A stretch of 57,629 nucleotides of DNA from Bacteroidales bacterium (GCA_003851245.1 BHEP01000013.1:1-57629), one strand, 5' to 3'; positions 34,485 to 43,774 are shown, counted from the first letter of the stretch. A program made the numbers and translations. The notes: generated from the letters alone by a model not told the origin.

Positions 34485-37400
34485 TTAAAGAGTTATACTT
34501 AAGCCAAAAGCAAAAGACTTTTGCAAGGGGTATTTATATGGATCAGAAAGTTCGGGATCAAAACCTTCAGAGGTATTTTTGAAGGTAAGGAGGTTTTCTC
34601 CAGTAACGAATACACGCAGCTTATCGACACTTATTTTTGTTAGTATGGAGGTGGGTATTGTATATCCTAGGGTCAAGCTTTTTAGGCGTAGGTAGGATCC
34701 GTCTTGTAGAAATCGGGTTTGTGCACGATTGGTAAAACCACCGGCATTGAAGCTTGGTCGGGGAAATTGCGCATCTCTGTTGTTTTCTGTCCAATAATCG
34801 GCATTGATGGCTGATGGTACTGACCACTCACTGCTGTAATGTTCAAGAAAAAGCTTGTTGGGTAGTCGTATATCTCTTTTTCCTACTCCTTGCATAAAGA
34901 AACTAAAATCGAAGTTTTGCCATTCTGCCGAGCCTCTGAATCCATATTGGTAGCGCGGTGTAGAATTTCCTATAATGGATTGATCGCCAGGATTGGCAAG
35001 GGTGTTATTGCCCCAGTTTATTTCTCCATTACCATCTTTGTCTGCAAACATTAATTCTCCAGTTAGGGGATGTCTTCCTGCCAATAGGCTGTGGTCGGGG
35101 GCAGCAGAGATTTCGCTCTCCGATTGGAAAAGCCCCAATGTCTCGTATCCCCAAATCTCATTAAGCTTCCTGCCTACATAATATTGTCCGATATCTCCTG
35201 TGGGATTATCATATTTGGTGACGGTAGCCTGATAATCTGCGATATTGAAGCCAAAGGAGTAGTATAGACCATTTGGCAACACATTGTTCCAGCTTATCTC
35301 AAATTCCCATCCTTTGGTGTTTATTTCTGCGGAATTGACCAGGGGCTCGCTGGCACCAAGTATATTGGGTAGTTCTCTGTCTCTCATCAATATATTGGAA
35401 GTTCTTCTTTCGTAATAGTCGAAAGTACCCTTTAAGCGATTGTTTAGGAGCACAAAATCCACTCCTAAGTCCCATTGTTTGGCCGTTTCCCAAGTTAGAG
35501 TAGGGCTCACGAGTCTTCCCGCAGTAATGTACTGGTTTTGTTGATTTCCCATAAGCCATGGTTGAATTCCTGTTGACAAAGAAGTCAAATAGGGTTGGTA
35601 TTCATCTTCAAGAGACTGGTTGCCCAAGCTACCATAGGATGCCCTTATTTTAAGTTCGTCGACAAGGCTTTTAGCACCTTCAAAGAAGGCCTCGTTAGAT
35701 ATTCTCCAGCCCACAGAGGCGGAGGGGTTGAAAGCAGCCCTATCATTTTTGGGGAATCTCGATGAGAGGTCATAGCGTGCGTTTAGCTCCATCAAATAGC
35801 GCTCGTCATAAATATAGTTTAGACGTACGAATGTGCCGCGAATGGCCCAGGAATTGTCGAAGTTAGAGACATATCTTTCTCCGGTGGCAGTATTCATAGA
35901 TGGAATGTCGTTTGAAGCCAAATTTCTTCTCTCCGAAGAAAAGCTTCTGAAATGTTTTTCTTCCTGATTGAAGCCTACCAAGCCCTTGAGGTAGTGACTG
36001 CCCAAATCTTTTTCGTAATCTGCAAATAGATTGAGAGCATTATAAGTGTCGTCTTTCTGCGATTGAGCTACACCATTAGGATTGGTCCAAGCAAAGGTCT
36101 GCAAGAGCTGTCCGTCGACACCATACTCATTAAATTTTTTTATATGAATTTTAGTGTTTTCATTATAAAGGTTGAATGTATAGTCGAAGTTTATTGTAGC
36201 CCCCTGAAAGGGTTTTAATTTTGCCGAAAGGGTATTCCAAAAATCATTTTTATATGTAGTTCGGCTGCCAGCATCTTCTAGGATGGCTGCAAAATTAGTA
36301 TAGTTTCCCTGTCCTGACCAGTTGCCATCAGGATGCTTGACAGGCATAATGGGGCGGGTGTCGGCACCAATAAAATTGTCGCCATGGATGCGAGACTGGT
36401 TTAGTCCAGACAATTCGGTTCTATTGAAAGTGGTTTTCAGTCCAATATTGAGCCAGTCATTGATATCGTAACTGATATTGTTCATGATATTAAATTTCTT
36501 GAAGCCCTCATTTCCAAAACGAAGCAGAGATCCCTGATCCATAAATCCACCAGAGGTATAGTAAGTTACCTTTTCGGAGCCACCATTTATGGCAATGTTG
36601 TAGTTTTGAATAGGGTAGCTTTTGGCATACAATTCGTCCATCCAGTCGGTGTTGGAGGCATAGGAATATTTCTTTCCTTGGCTGCTCATATCGGGGTTTG
36701 AATGTACAAAAACAGATGGATATAACGAGGGGTTTTGGTAGTGATTGCGTATGTGTTCCATCTCTTGGGCATCAAAATAATTTCTTCCGTTGTCTGTTGT
36801 ATTGGCAGCATTCATCCAGTCGGCATATTGCATTGAGCTCATATATTTGGGCCTGGTGGTGGGACTGTTGAAGGATGTCATGGAGTTGAAAGATACTTTT
36901 GTAGGCTGATTCTTTTTACCTCCTTTGGTGGTAATAAGCATCACCCCATAAGCTGCTCTTGCTCCGTATATGGCAGAGGATGCGGCATCTTTGAGTACCG
37001 ATACGCTGGCTACATCCTGAGGGTTTATTAGGTTGGGATCCATTTCTACTCCATCTACAAGTATCAGAGGTTTTCCTCCAGACAGGGAAGCGTCTCCACG
37101 AATTTTGAATGAGGAGGCATCTCCAGGTCTTCCACTGGTGGTTATTGTCAAATTGGCAATGGCGCCTTGCAAGCCCTGCCCTAGGTTGGTAATGGGTCTG
37201 TCGGCTATTATTTTGTTGTCAATCACAGAGACAGCACCCGTAAGATTGGCTTTTTTTATGGTGGCATATCCTACCACTACTATTTCATCTAATACCTTGT
37301 TGTCTTCTCTGAGTTGGATGTCGAGGTGTTTTTTGTTTCCTACGCTCCACTCTGAGGATACATACCCAAGGTATGTTACCAGCAATACGGATTCAGAACC

Positions 37401-37697
37401 TACTTCGAGAGTAAATCTTCCATCCAAGTCGCTTACCGTACCAATGCTTGTGCCCTTGACTACTATGCTGGCACCAATGACTGGCATTCCCATATTGTCG
37501 AGAATGGTGCCTGTAATACTCTTTTTATCGCTCTGAGCGGTTTGCAATTTCATTTGCCTAGATTCAATTTTCAAAGATGTTTCTTTGAATTTTCGGTCTG
37601 CTGTCTCTGCGGAGACCCCCAGTCCTATGCATAGTCCTAATAATAGGAGGGGCATTTTTTTCTTCATAAATTTGTTTTTCATAAATTTGCTTTTCAT
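34485..37697 (-). CDS. SusC/RagA family TonB-linked outer-membrane receptor
   Basis: TonB-dependent transporter that imports oligosaccharides with the SusD partner. Seen: 1070 aa; an N-terminal signal (hydrophobic stretch about 15-30); a carboxypeptidase-like domain at about 57-140 (ITGTILDNMGMPVIGASIVV) ending with LDEIVVVGYATIKKANLTG, the usual TonB-box-adjacent motif; plug domain (about 150-260) with GLQGAIANLTITTSGRPGDA and VSVLKDAASSAIYGARAAYG; and a large barrel ending in KSFAFGLSITL. The first codons form a triple repeat of a five-residue unit (MKSKF, MKNKF, MKKKM), so the start could be any of three Met codons. No ECF or two-component regulator gene is adjacent. Confidence 0.96.
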   Translation of the reverse strand: MKSKFMKNKFMKKKMPLLLLGLCIGLGVSAETADRKFKETSLKIESRQMKLQTAQSDKKSITGTILDNMGMPVIGASIVVKGTSIGTVSDLDGRFTLEVGSESVLLVTYLGYVSSEWSVGNKKHLDIQLREDNKVLDEIVVVGYATIKKANLTGAVSVIDNKIIADRPITNLGQGLQGAIANLTITTSGRPGDASSFKIRGDASLSGGKPLILVDGVEMDPNLINPQDVASVSVLKDAASSAIYGARAAYGVMLITTKGGKKNQPTKVSFNSMTSFNSPTTRPKYMSSMQYADWMNAANTTDNGRNYFDAQEMEHIRNHYQNPSLYPSVFVHSNPDMSSQGKKYSYASNTDWMDELYAKSYPIQNYNIAINGGSEKVTYYTSGGFMDQGSLLRFGNEGFKKFNIMNNISYDINDWLNIGLKTTFNRTELSGLNQSRIHGDNFIGADTRPIMPVKHPDGNWSGQGNYTNFAAILEDAGSRTTYKNDFWNTLSAKLKPFQGATINFDYTFNLYNENTKIHIKKFNEYGVDGQLLQTFAWTNPNGVAQSQKDDTYNALNLFADYEKDLGSHYLKGLVGFNQEEKHFRSFSSERRNLASNDIPSMNTATGERYVSNFDNSWAIRGTFVRLNYIYDERYLMELNARYDLSSRFPKNDRAAFNPSASVGWRISNEAFFEGAKSLVDELKIRASYGSLGNQSLEDEYQPYLTSLSTGIQPWLMGNQQNQYITAGRLVSPTLTWETAKQWDLGVDFVLLNNRLKGTFDYYERRTSNILMRDRELPNILGASEPLVNSAEINTKGWEFEISWNNVLPNGLYYSFGFNIADYQATVTKYDNPTGDIGQYYVGRKLNEIWGYETLGLFQSESEISAAPDHSLLAGRHPLTGELMFADKDGNGEINWGNNTLANPGDQSIIGNSTPRYQYGFRGSAEWQNFDFSFFMQGVGKRDIRLPNKLFLEHYSSEWSVPSAINADYWTENNRDAQFPRPSFNAGGFTNRAQTRFLQDGSYLRLKSLTLGYTIPTSILTKISVDKLRVFVTGENLLTFKNTSEGFDPELSDPYKYPLQKSFAFGLSITL

Positions 37698-37732
37698 ACT
37701 TTAATTGTTTTATATTCTTACTATGGTTGATT

Positions 37733-37752
37733 GCTTGTGAAGTTTCACAAGC
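37733..37752. other. hairpin in the susC leader
   Basis: A 9-bp inverted repeat (GCTTGTGAA and TTCACAAGC) with a minimal loop, followed on the + strand by a T run. It sits between the predicted susC transcription start (about 37773) and its ATG (37697). It could be a leader structure, or a terminator for + strand antisense transcripts. Confidence 0.5.
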
Positions 37753-37779
37753 TTTTTTAGGCTTGGTTTAATTTGGATT

Positions 37780-37787
37780 CAAAGGTA
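37780..37787 (-). promoter_or_regulatory. -7 box for the SusCD-fucosidase operon
   Basis: TACCTTTG on the minus strand fits TAnnTTTG, 82 nt upstream of the first susC Met. No TTTG at -33 is seen, which would suit an activator-dependent promoter. Confidence 0.5.
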
Positions 37788-37857
37788 GTATTCTATTTTT
37801 GATTTATATTGAATTTTATATAATATTTGTAATAATATCAAAAAAATGAGTCACTTC

Positions 37858-39294
37858 CTAAAATGAGAGTAGTAGACGTTCTATTTCTTTTCTAAGCTCC
37901 TTTCTATTTCCTGTAAAGTTATTAACAATGAGTGTAAATGCGGAGGCTTTGCCATCTTTCATAACATATCCAGCATAGGATTGAACCTTACTGATGCTTC
38001 CGCTTTTTATTCTAGCCTCTCCTTCCAAAGGAGTGTTTTTAAGAAAAGCCCTCACTGTTCCTTCTTTTCCTGCCAGGGGCAATGACTGAAGGAATATCTC
38101 CTTGTGGACACTTTTTTTATACATATAAACCAGAACTTCTGTAAGCATTTGGGCAGAAATGGCGTTGCTAGGAGCAAGCCCAGAGCCATCATACATAAAT
38201 AAACTCTGAGTGTTTATGCCTTTTTTATGCCAGTACTTATGAATTTGCCTTTGGCTTATTGAGGGAATATAATCGCTGCCTTTGGCCAGCCCCCTTTCTT
38301 TTCCAATGGCATAAAAAAGATGCTCAGCATAGTGATTGTTGCTTCTTTCGTTGCTTACCCTTATGAGCTGTGCCATAGGTTTTGATACCGAAGTGCAGAG
38401 TAGTTTTGCCATAGTATCAGGTGGGCTCTCTGTACTTTCTGCCTTGCTTGAGATAGAGATATGATTGCTTTTAAGAAAATCCTCAAAATAATTTGCTAAA
38501 AACAAAGCTGGCTTGGGAATATCTCCCTTTATAATAATTGAGTTTTTATTTTGAGGAACTACACCATGCAGATTACGTTCCATAGAGAAGGGGGCTCCCG
38601 CAATGTAAGCACTATCTATATTGCTACTTACGACTTTTAAATAATTGTTGAATTTTAGATCTACTAAAGGTTCTGTTTTAATTATCTGAACCTCTGTTCC
38701 TGCCTTTTCTGAGCGTAGATATAGTCTGTAGCTATTGTCGAAAACACTTATGTTGTATGTGCCTGATGCGTAGTAATTTCCTAAATCTTCTTTGAGCCAT
38801 TTGCTAGAAAATCCTTCGTAAGCTTCGGGCTCTTTATTGACAAGAATGCCTTGAATGGATTTTATTCCAGCCTTATTGATTGCTTCCAGCCATTCTTGCA
38901 GGAAATATTTGGGCTTGTCCCCTACATACTCCGAGCCCAAACTAGGGTCGCCGCTTCCCTGAATAAATAGCTTGCCGTGGAGGCATCCTTTTTCGTCAAT
39001 ATTTCCTTGACTATATATTTTGGTTTCAAACAAAAAATCTTTGCCCAATATTTCTAAGGCAGAGGCTGTTGTAATAATTTTTAAGGCAGAGGCTGGGCAT
39101 AAGCTCATGTTTTCGTTGTAAGCACATTCAAGCTTTCCCGTTTCTATATCCACCAATTTAAATCCTATACTCGCATGTTTATTTATCGGCAATTGCACGA
39201 AGCGTTCAATTGCCGATTTTTGAGCAAATAGCAGTCCAGGGAGTAGACTCCAGCATGCTATTGCAAGAAATTTTAATATCTTTAATTTCATCAT
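37858..39294 (-). CDS. dacB: D-alanyl-D-alanine carboxypeptidase/endopeptidase (PBP4 family)
   Basis: Penicillin-binding enzyme that trims peptidoglycan cross-links. Seen from ATG 39294 (or 39291): 478 aa; signal peptide (to about 25, GLLFAQ); S-x-x-K motif SALK with Ser69 as nucleophile; SNN in NERSNNHYAEHL; a KSG motif in RIKSGSISKVQSYAGY near the C-terminus; the family's extra domain lies between SxxK and SxN. A longer frame opens at 39393, but the likely -7 promoter box at 39368-39375 lies inside that extension, so the shorter start is preferred. It is divergent from gdhA. Confidence 0.92.
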   Translation of the reverse strand: MMKLKILKFLAIACWSLLPGLLFAQKSAIERFVQLPINKHASIGFKLVDIETGKLECAYNENMSLCPASALKIITTASALEILGKDFLFETKIYSQGNIDEKGCLHGKLFIQGSGDPSLGSEYVGDKPKYFLQEWLEAINKAGIKSIQGILVNKEPEAYEGFSSKWLKEDLGNYYASGTYNISVFDNSYRLYLRSEKAGTEVQIIKTEPLVDLKFNNYLKVVSSNIDSAYIAGAPFSMERNLHGVVPQNKNSIIIKGDIPKPALFLANYFEDFLKSNHISISSKAESTESPPDTMAKLLCTSVSKPMAQLIRVSNERSNNHYAEHLFYAIGKERGLAKGSDYIPSISQRQIHKYWHKKGINTQSLFMYDGSGLAPSNAISAQMLTEVLVYMYKKSVHKEIFLQSLPLAGKEGTVRAFLKNTPLEGEARIKSGSISKVQSYAGYVMKDGKASAFTLIVNNFTGNRKELRKEIERLLLSF

Positions 39295-39367
39295 AGAAGG
39301 GTATGCAGTTTTATCGTTCTTGATATTCTCTATTGTTGAGACGGAAATATTTTTCCAAGATTTCGTG

Positions 39368-39375
39368 CAAAGATA
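39368..39375 (-). promoter_or_regulatory. -7 box for dacB
   Basis: TATCTTTG on the minus strand. The start site would be near 39362, about 68 nt before the chosen ATG. No matching -33 was found. Confidence 0.5.
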
Positions 39376-39447
39376 ATTTATTTTCAGACACATTCACATA
39401 CATATTCTCATATCTTTACACTTATTACCGATTCACCAATCAAAGTA

Positions 39448-39479
39448 TTTGCTTTTTTATCAATTAATATATACATTTG
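39448..39479 (+). promoter_or_regulatory. gdhA promoter
   Basis: TTTG (39448-39451), a 20-nt spacer and TACATTTG (39472-39479) match the full Bacteroidetes consensus. The start site near 39486 is past the upstream TTG at 39477, which supports the gdhA start at 39552 and gives a leader of about 66 nt. Confidence 0.8.
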
Positions 39480-39551
39480 TTGTTTATTTTACCAAATACT
39501 GCTCATAAAAACCTTATTGGCAATAATATTAAATACTTAAACAGAGAAGCA

Positions 39552-40892
39552 ATGAAAATAACAGACATCATCTCAGCCTTAGATGCCAAGCATCCTGGAG
39601 AAAGCGAGTACCGACAAGCCGTAATGGAAGTATTGGTATGTATTGAAGATATTTACAACCAGCACCCCGAGTTTGAAAAGGCTGCCATCATTGAGCGATT
39701 GGTAGAACCCGACAGGATATTTACCTTCAAAGTGCCTTGGATAGACGACAAGGGCAAGGTGAGGGTAAATCTTGGGTATAGAGTGCAGTTCAATAACGCC
39801 ATTGGACCCTACAAGGGAGGGCTGCGCTTTCATGCCTCAGTGAACCTATCTACCCTAAAGTTTTTGGGTTTTGAGCAGACTTTCAAAAATGCCCTCACCA
39901 GCCTGCCTATGGGAGGAGCAAAGGGAGGATCAGATTTTTCGGTAAGAGGAAAATCCAATGCCGAGATTATGCGTTTCTGCCAGTCATTTATGCTAGAATT
40001 GTGGCAAAATATTGGGGCCAACACAGATATTCCAGCAGGAGATATTGGTGTTGGTGGCAGAGAAATTGGCTATTTGTATGGCATGTATAAGAAATTGGCA
40101 AGGGAAAATACTGGAACATTTACCGGCAAGGGTTTAGATTACGGAGGATCCCTCATACGCCCAGAGGCTACGGGCTATGGTGCCTTGTATTTTATTGATA
40201 AGGCATTGGCGCATCATGGACATCAGCTCAAAGGAAAGACAGTAGCAGTGTCGGGATTTGGAAATGTGGCTTGGGGTGCATGCCTAAAAGCTACTGAACT
40301 TGGGGCTAAGGTTATTACAATATCTGGTCCCGATGGCTACATATATGACCCCGAAGGCATAGAGGGTGAAAAAATAGACTTTATGCTTGAGCTTCGCAAT
40401 TCGGGCGAGGACATAGTCGCTCCCTACGCCGACAAGTATCCTAGTGCTACTTTTTATGCCAATAAACGCCCCTGGGAACAAAAGGTAGATATAGCCCTTC
40501 CTTGTGCCATACAAAATGAAATGAATGAGCAAGATGCTCAGCAACTTATCAACAATAAGGTGCTCTGTGTGGGAGAAGTTTCAAATATGGGATGTACTAC
40601 GGCAGCTACCGATTTATTGATAGAGCATAAGGTTATTTTTGCTCCAGGCAAGGCGGTAAATGCTGGTGGTGTAGCAACTTCGGGATTAGAAATGACACAA
40701 AATGCCATGCACATTCAGTGGTCGGCACAAGAGGTAGATAGCAATCTTAAAGAAATAATGAGTAAGATACACGATCAATGCGTAAAATATGGAAGCCAAG
40801 ATGGTGGTGCTTATGTCAACTACGCCAAGGGAGCCAATATTGCAGGTTTTATGAAGGTTGCCAATGCTATGATGGCGCAGGGAGTAGTGTAG
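39552..40892 (+). CDS. gdhA: NADP-type glutamate dehydrogenase
   Basis: Interconverts 2-oxoglutarate plus ammonia and glutamate, the main ammonia assimilation route in many Bacteroidales. Seen: 446 aa from ATG 39552, close to the family's 445-450; VPWIDDKGKVRVNLGYRVQF (about 57-76), the substrate-domain motif PYKGGLRFH (about 82-90), LPMGGAKGGSDF with the catalytic Lys, and a Rossmann domain with GFGNVAWG (about 236-243). Hexameric NADP(H)-linked enzymes of this size are the usual biosynthetic type. Cofactor preference is inferred from family, not tested. Confidence 0.95.
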   Translation: MKITDIISALDAKHPGESEYRQAVMEVLVCIEDIYNQHPEFEKAAIIERLVEPDRIFTFKVPWIDDKGKVRVNLGYRVQFNNAIGPYKGGLRFHASVNLSTLKFLGFEQTFKNALTSLPMGGAKGGSDFSVRGKSNAEIMRFCQSFMLELWQNIGANTDIPAGDIGVGGREIGYLYGMYKKLARENTGTFTGKGLDYGGSLIRPEATGYGALYFIDKALAHHGHQLKGKTVAVSGFGNVAWGACLKATELGAKVITISGPDGYIYDPEGIEGEKIDFMLELRNSGEDIVAPYADKYPSATFYANKRPWEQKVDIALPCAIQNEMNEQDAQQLINNKVLCVGEVSNMGCTTAATDLLIEHKVIFAPGKAVNAGGVATSGLEMTQNAMHIQWSAQEVDSNLKEIMSKIHDQCVKYGSQDGGAYVNYAKGANIAGFMKVANAMMAQGVV

Positions 40893-40925
40893 GATAACAA
40901 GCCCCTGACCGGCACCCCTAGGATA

Positions 40926-40986
40926 GATTACAAAAAAACAAGCCTCTCTAAGAATATATCTTAGAGAGGCTTGTTTTTTTGTAATC
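40926..40986. terminator. 28-bp perfect terminator stem between gdhA and tRNA-Lys
   Basis: Bases 40926-40953 pair without mismatch with 40959-40986 around a 5-nt loop, with seven A on one side and seven T on the other. It serves gdhA (+) and the convergent tRNA-Lys (-). The rest of 40893-41201 holds only the tRNA and its promoter. Confidence 0.9.
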
Positions 40987-41014
40987 CTAATTGCTTTCCT
41001 TTAACGGTCTTAAG

Positions 41015-41087
41015 TGATCCACCTGGGGTTCGAACCCAGGACCCCATCCTTAAAAGGGATGTGCTCTACCAACTGAGCTAGTGAATC
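41015..41087 (-). tRNA. tRNA-Lys (anticodon UUU)
   Basis: On the minus strand a full cloverleaf: acceptor stem GATTCAC with GTGGATC and discriminator A, D arm GCTC AGTTGGTAGA GCAC, anticodon stem CATCC/GGATG with loop CTTTTAA (anticodon TTT), and the T arm with GGTTCGAACCC. The CCA end is not encoded. The gene stands alone, not in an rRNA operon. Confidence 0.95.
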
Positions 41088-41115
41088 AAGATACATTGCT
41101 TTTCTAAAGCGAGTG

Positions 41116-41147
41116 CAAAGATATCTAAATTATATTTACCTTCCAAA
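41116..41147 (-). promoter_or_regulatory. tRNA-Lys promoter
   Basis: On the minus strand TTTG (41144-41147), a 20-nt spacer and TATCTTTG (41116-41123) give the complete Bacteroidetes consensus, with a start about 23 nt before the mature tRNA 5' end. Confidence 0.78.
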
Positions 41148-41201
41148 TTTAAGGTAAATTATTTTGCATTCTCCACCAGTTTCCACCAGCTTCAATCAGC
41201 T

Positions 41202-42380
41202 TCAATCAGCTTCTTCGTCCCAATCAATATTTTCATATTTAGAAAAATCACCGTCCTCTTCGTCATCGTATTCTTCGTCATCCTCTTCGAGTGGAAATTC
41301 AAAGAAGTACTCATCTTCTTCAAGTTCTAATTTTTTGATTTCTAAAGGACGGTGTATTATATCTTCAATTATATATTCTAAGAAATCTTGTTTGTTGAGT
41401 TCTTTCCAGAGTAGGTCTTTTAGTTGAGTTATGCCAAACTGTGTGATCGACGAAATAAAGATATACTCTATTCCTTGAGGAAGATCCTTACTTAGCTCTT
41501 CAATAAGTTCTTGGTCAAGCATATCCGTCTTAGTGATTGCCAGCACTCTTTTTTTATCAACTAATTCGGGATTGTATTTTACTAGTTCGTTGATTAATAT
41601 TTCGTATTCTTTTTTTATGTCTTCGGCATCTGCGGGCACCATAAATAGTAGGAGAGAGTTTCGCTCTATGTGTCTGAGAAATCTCAATCCAAGCCCCTTG
41701 CCTTCGCTGGCACCTTCTATGATGCCAGGAATATCTGCCATAACGAAAGAAAAATTGTCGCGGCAACTTACAATGCCTAAATTAGGCTCTAATGTTGTAA
41801 ATGGATAATTGGCAATCTTGGGTTTTGCGGCAGAAACAACCGATAGGAGGGTAGATTTCCCTGCGTTGGGAAAGCCCACCAAGCCCACATCGGCTAGGAG
41901 TTTTATTTGCAGTATTATCTTTTTTTCCTCAAGGGGCTCGCCAGGCTGCGAGAAACGCGGCGACTGATTGGTGGCAGACTTAAATTTGTGATTTCCTAAG
42001 CCCCCTCTACCGCCTTTTAGCAGAACAATTTCCTGTCCGTGGTGTTTTATGTCACATAAATATTCGCCAGTCTCTCCGTCGTAAATAACTGTGCCACAGG
42101 GAACTTCTATAACCTTGTCTTCGCCATCCTTGCCACTACAAAGCTTTCCAGTGCCATTTTCTCCGTGTCCGGCCAAAATATGCCTTTCAAACTTGAGGTG
42201 TAGCAGTGTCCACAAGTTTCTGTTTCCACGTAAAATTACATGGCCACCTCTTCCTCCATTTCCCCCATCAGGACCTCCCTTGGGGATGTATTTTTCCCTT
42301 CTGAAATGCGAGGATCCTCGACCACCTTTTCCAGAACGGGAATAAATTTTCACATAATCAACAAAGTTTGAATCGGCCAT
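41202..42380 (-). CDS. obgE: GTPase Obg/CgtA
   Basis: Essential GTPase of late 50S ribosome assembly and stress response. Seen: 392 aa; glycine-rich Obg fold (1 to about 160) with [20 protein letters not shown] and [12 protein letters not shown] domain with G1 GFPNAGKS at 169-176, G3 [17 protein letters not shown] and the TKTD specificity motif; then a highly acidic tail (about 340-392, [14 protein letters not shown]). The gene begins 10 nt after the adk stop and is co-transcribed with it. Confidence 0.96.
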   Translation of the reverse strand: MADSNFVDYVKIYSRSGKGGRGSSHFRREKYIPKGGPDGGNGGRGGHVILRGNRNLWTLLHLKFERHILAGHGENGTGKLCSGKDGEDKVIEVPCGTVIYDGETGEYLCDIKHHGQEIVLLKGGRGGLGNHKFKSATNQSPRFSQPGEPLEEKKIILQIKLLADVGLVGFPNAGKSTLLSVVSAAKPKIANYPFTTLEPNLGIVSCRDNFSFVMADIPGIIEGASEGKGLGLRFLRHIERNSLLLFMVPADAEDIKKEYEILINELVKYNPELVDKKRVLAITKTDMLDQELIEELSKDLPQGIEYIFISSITQFGITQLKDLLWKELNKQDFLEYIIEDIIHRPLEIKKLELEEDEYFFEFPLEEDDEEYDDEEDGDFSKYENIDWDEEAD

Positions 42381-42390
42381 TAATTTTTTA

Positions 42391-42981
42391 TTAGGAGTTT
42401 GAAGTCGCTTCTTTTATTCTGTCCAATGCTTCAGCAATGCGGCTAAAGATTTCGTCTACACTACCAGTACCACTGATGCTAATGTTTTTACCTTGCTTTT
42501 TGTAGAACTCTTTTAAAGGTTCTGTTTGAGTTCGGTACACTTCAAGGCGCTTATTGATAGTTTCTAAGTTGTCGTCGCTACGTCCCGACTCTTCGCCTCT
42601 TTTGAGTAGTCTCTTAATTAATTCGGGCTCATCGACAGAGAGATTTATAATGGCAGTAATTGCTGTTCCTTTTGCCCTCAATAATATATCAAGAGCTTCC
42701 CCCTGATTCAAGTTGCGAGGAAAACCATCGAAAATAAAGCCTTTGGAGCTTTTGTTTGTGTCGATGATATTTGTGAGCATCTTGATGGTTATCTCATCAG
42801 GAACCAACTGACCTTTTGAAATATACTCTTCAGCAATAATTCCAAGTTCAGTCTTACTTTTAATCTCTCCTCGCAGTACTTCGCCAGTAGAGATGTGGTA
42901 GAGACCATACTTGTTAATAATCAACTCACTTTGTGTGCCTTTGCCTGAGCCAGGTGCACCAAAAATAACAACATTTAGCAT
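42391..42981 (-). CDS. adk: adenylate kinase
   Basis: Converts ATP plus AMP to two ADP. Seen: 196 aa; P-loop GAPGSGKG at 8-15; the AMP-binding [13 protein letters not shown] at about 85-97; [14 protein letters not shown], the short lid of the small-variant enzyme; and [12 protein letters not shown]. It lies upstream of obg with a 10-nt gap; this adk-obg order, after hpt, is common in Bacteroidetes. Confidence 0.96.
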   Translation of the reverse strand: MLNVVIFGAPGSGKGTQSELIINKYGLYHISTGEVLRGEIKSKTELGIIAEEYISKGQLVPDEITIKMLTNIIDTNKSSKGFIFDGFPRNLNQGEALDILLRAKGTAITAIINLSVDEPELIKRLLKRGEESGRSDDNLETINKRLEVYRTQTEPLKEFYKKQGKNISISGTGSVDEIFSRIAEALDRIKEATSNS

Positions 42982-43061
42982 TGCTTTATTCTTAAAATTT
43001 ATTTGTATATAACAATATTAAAACACACTCACATCAAAAACGTCAAAATAAAGATCCTTAT

Positions 43062-43601
43062 TTAGGATTCTTTAATCTTGTAAATATCCCTTAGGTTGCG
43101 ACCGTGTCCATCATAATCAAGCCCATATCCAACAATAAACTCATTGGATATTTCTAATGCTACATAATCTGGTTCAAGTTCTACACTAAGAGCTTTGGGT
43201 TTGAACAAGAGTGTGGCAACTTTCAACATATTTGGTTTTTTAGATAATAATTCTTTTTTCAAAAAGCTCATTGTATATCCAGTATCAATAATGTCTTCTA
43301 AGATTACAACATTTCGATTTTCGATATTTCCTTGCAATCCATAAATTTCTTTTATCTGACCATTCGTAGAGGATTTTTGATAAGATTGCAAACGAATGAA
43401 TGAAATTTCACAAGGAAAATTTAGCCTCTTAAGCAAATCTGATGCAAACATAAAGCCACCATTAAGCACACAAATAAAAAGTGGGTTTTTATCCCCTAGA
43501 TCTTCATTCATTGCCTTAGCAATTTTATCTATGGCTTCTAAAATCACTTCTTCCTTAATAGAAAGCTCAAATAATTTATCTTTAACCTGAATACTGGACA
43601 T
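43062..43601 (-). CDS. hpt: hypoxanthine phosphoribosyltransferase
   Basis: Purine salvage enzyme: hypoxanthine or guanine plus PRPP to IMP or GMP. Seen: 179 aa from ATG 43601; FICVLNGGFMFASDLLKRL (about 42-60) and the PRPP-binding motif VVILEDIIDTGYTM near 97-110. The frame also opens at 43622 with a GTG, but the -7 promoter box lies at 43622-43629, so the ATG at 43601 is preferred. It is followed by adk 80 nt downstream. Confidence 0.93.
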   Translation of the reverse strand: MSSIQVKDKLFELSIKEEVILEAIDKIAKAMNEDLGDKNPLFICVLNGGFMFASDLLKRLNFPCEISFIRLQSYQKSSTNGQIKEIYGLQGNIENRNVVILEDIIDTGYTMSFLKKELLSKKPNMLKVATLLFKPKALSVELEPDYVALEISNEFIVGYGLDYDGHGRNLRDIYKIKES

Positions 43602-43621
43602 TTTTTTATTTTTTAAGTTCA

Positions 43622-43652
43622 CAAAAGTATGAAAAATAAAGGTACTTACAAT
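43622..43652 (-). promoter_or_regulatory. hpt promoter
   Basis: On the minus strand TACTTTTG (43622-43629) is an exact -7 box and ATTG (43649-43652) is a 3-of-4 match to the -33 box with a 19-nt spacer. Confidence 0.6.
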
Positions 43653-43690
43653 ATTCGTTCGACAATTTTTATCTAAAGCCGCATCTAATT

Positions 43691-43738
43691 ATATCTAAGA
43701 CCCTACAAAACAATTGTTTTCATTTGTAGGGTAGATAT
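43691..43738. other. bulged inverted repeat between hpt and nnr
   Basis: ACCCTACAAA (43700-43709) pairs with TTTGTAGGGT (43723-43732), and the stem is extended by ATATCT/AGATAT across a small AAG bulge. No T tract follows on either strand. It lies between two divergent promoters, so an operator or a structured small transcript is more likely than a terminator. Confidence 0.55.
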
Positions 43739-43774
43739 GATATTTATCGTATCTTGTATTTTTTTTGATTTTAA

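Noticed and set aside
39295..39393. N-terminal extension of dacB
   Set aside because: It would contain the likely -7 promoter box and precedes a good signal peptide, so translation probably starts at 39294 or 39291.
39477..39551. N-terminal extension of gdhA starting at TTG
   Set aside because: The TTG overlaps the end of the -7 box and precedes the predicted transcription start.
41164..41427. 87-codon serine-rich + strand frame
   Set aside because: It is the antisense of the acidic tail of Obg, where Glu/Asp codons read as Ser/Phe on the other strand. No promoter or family likeness.
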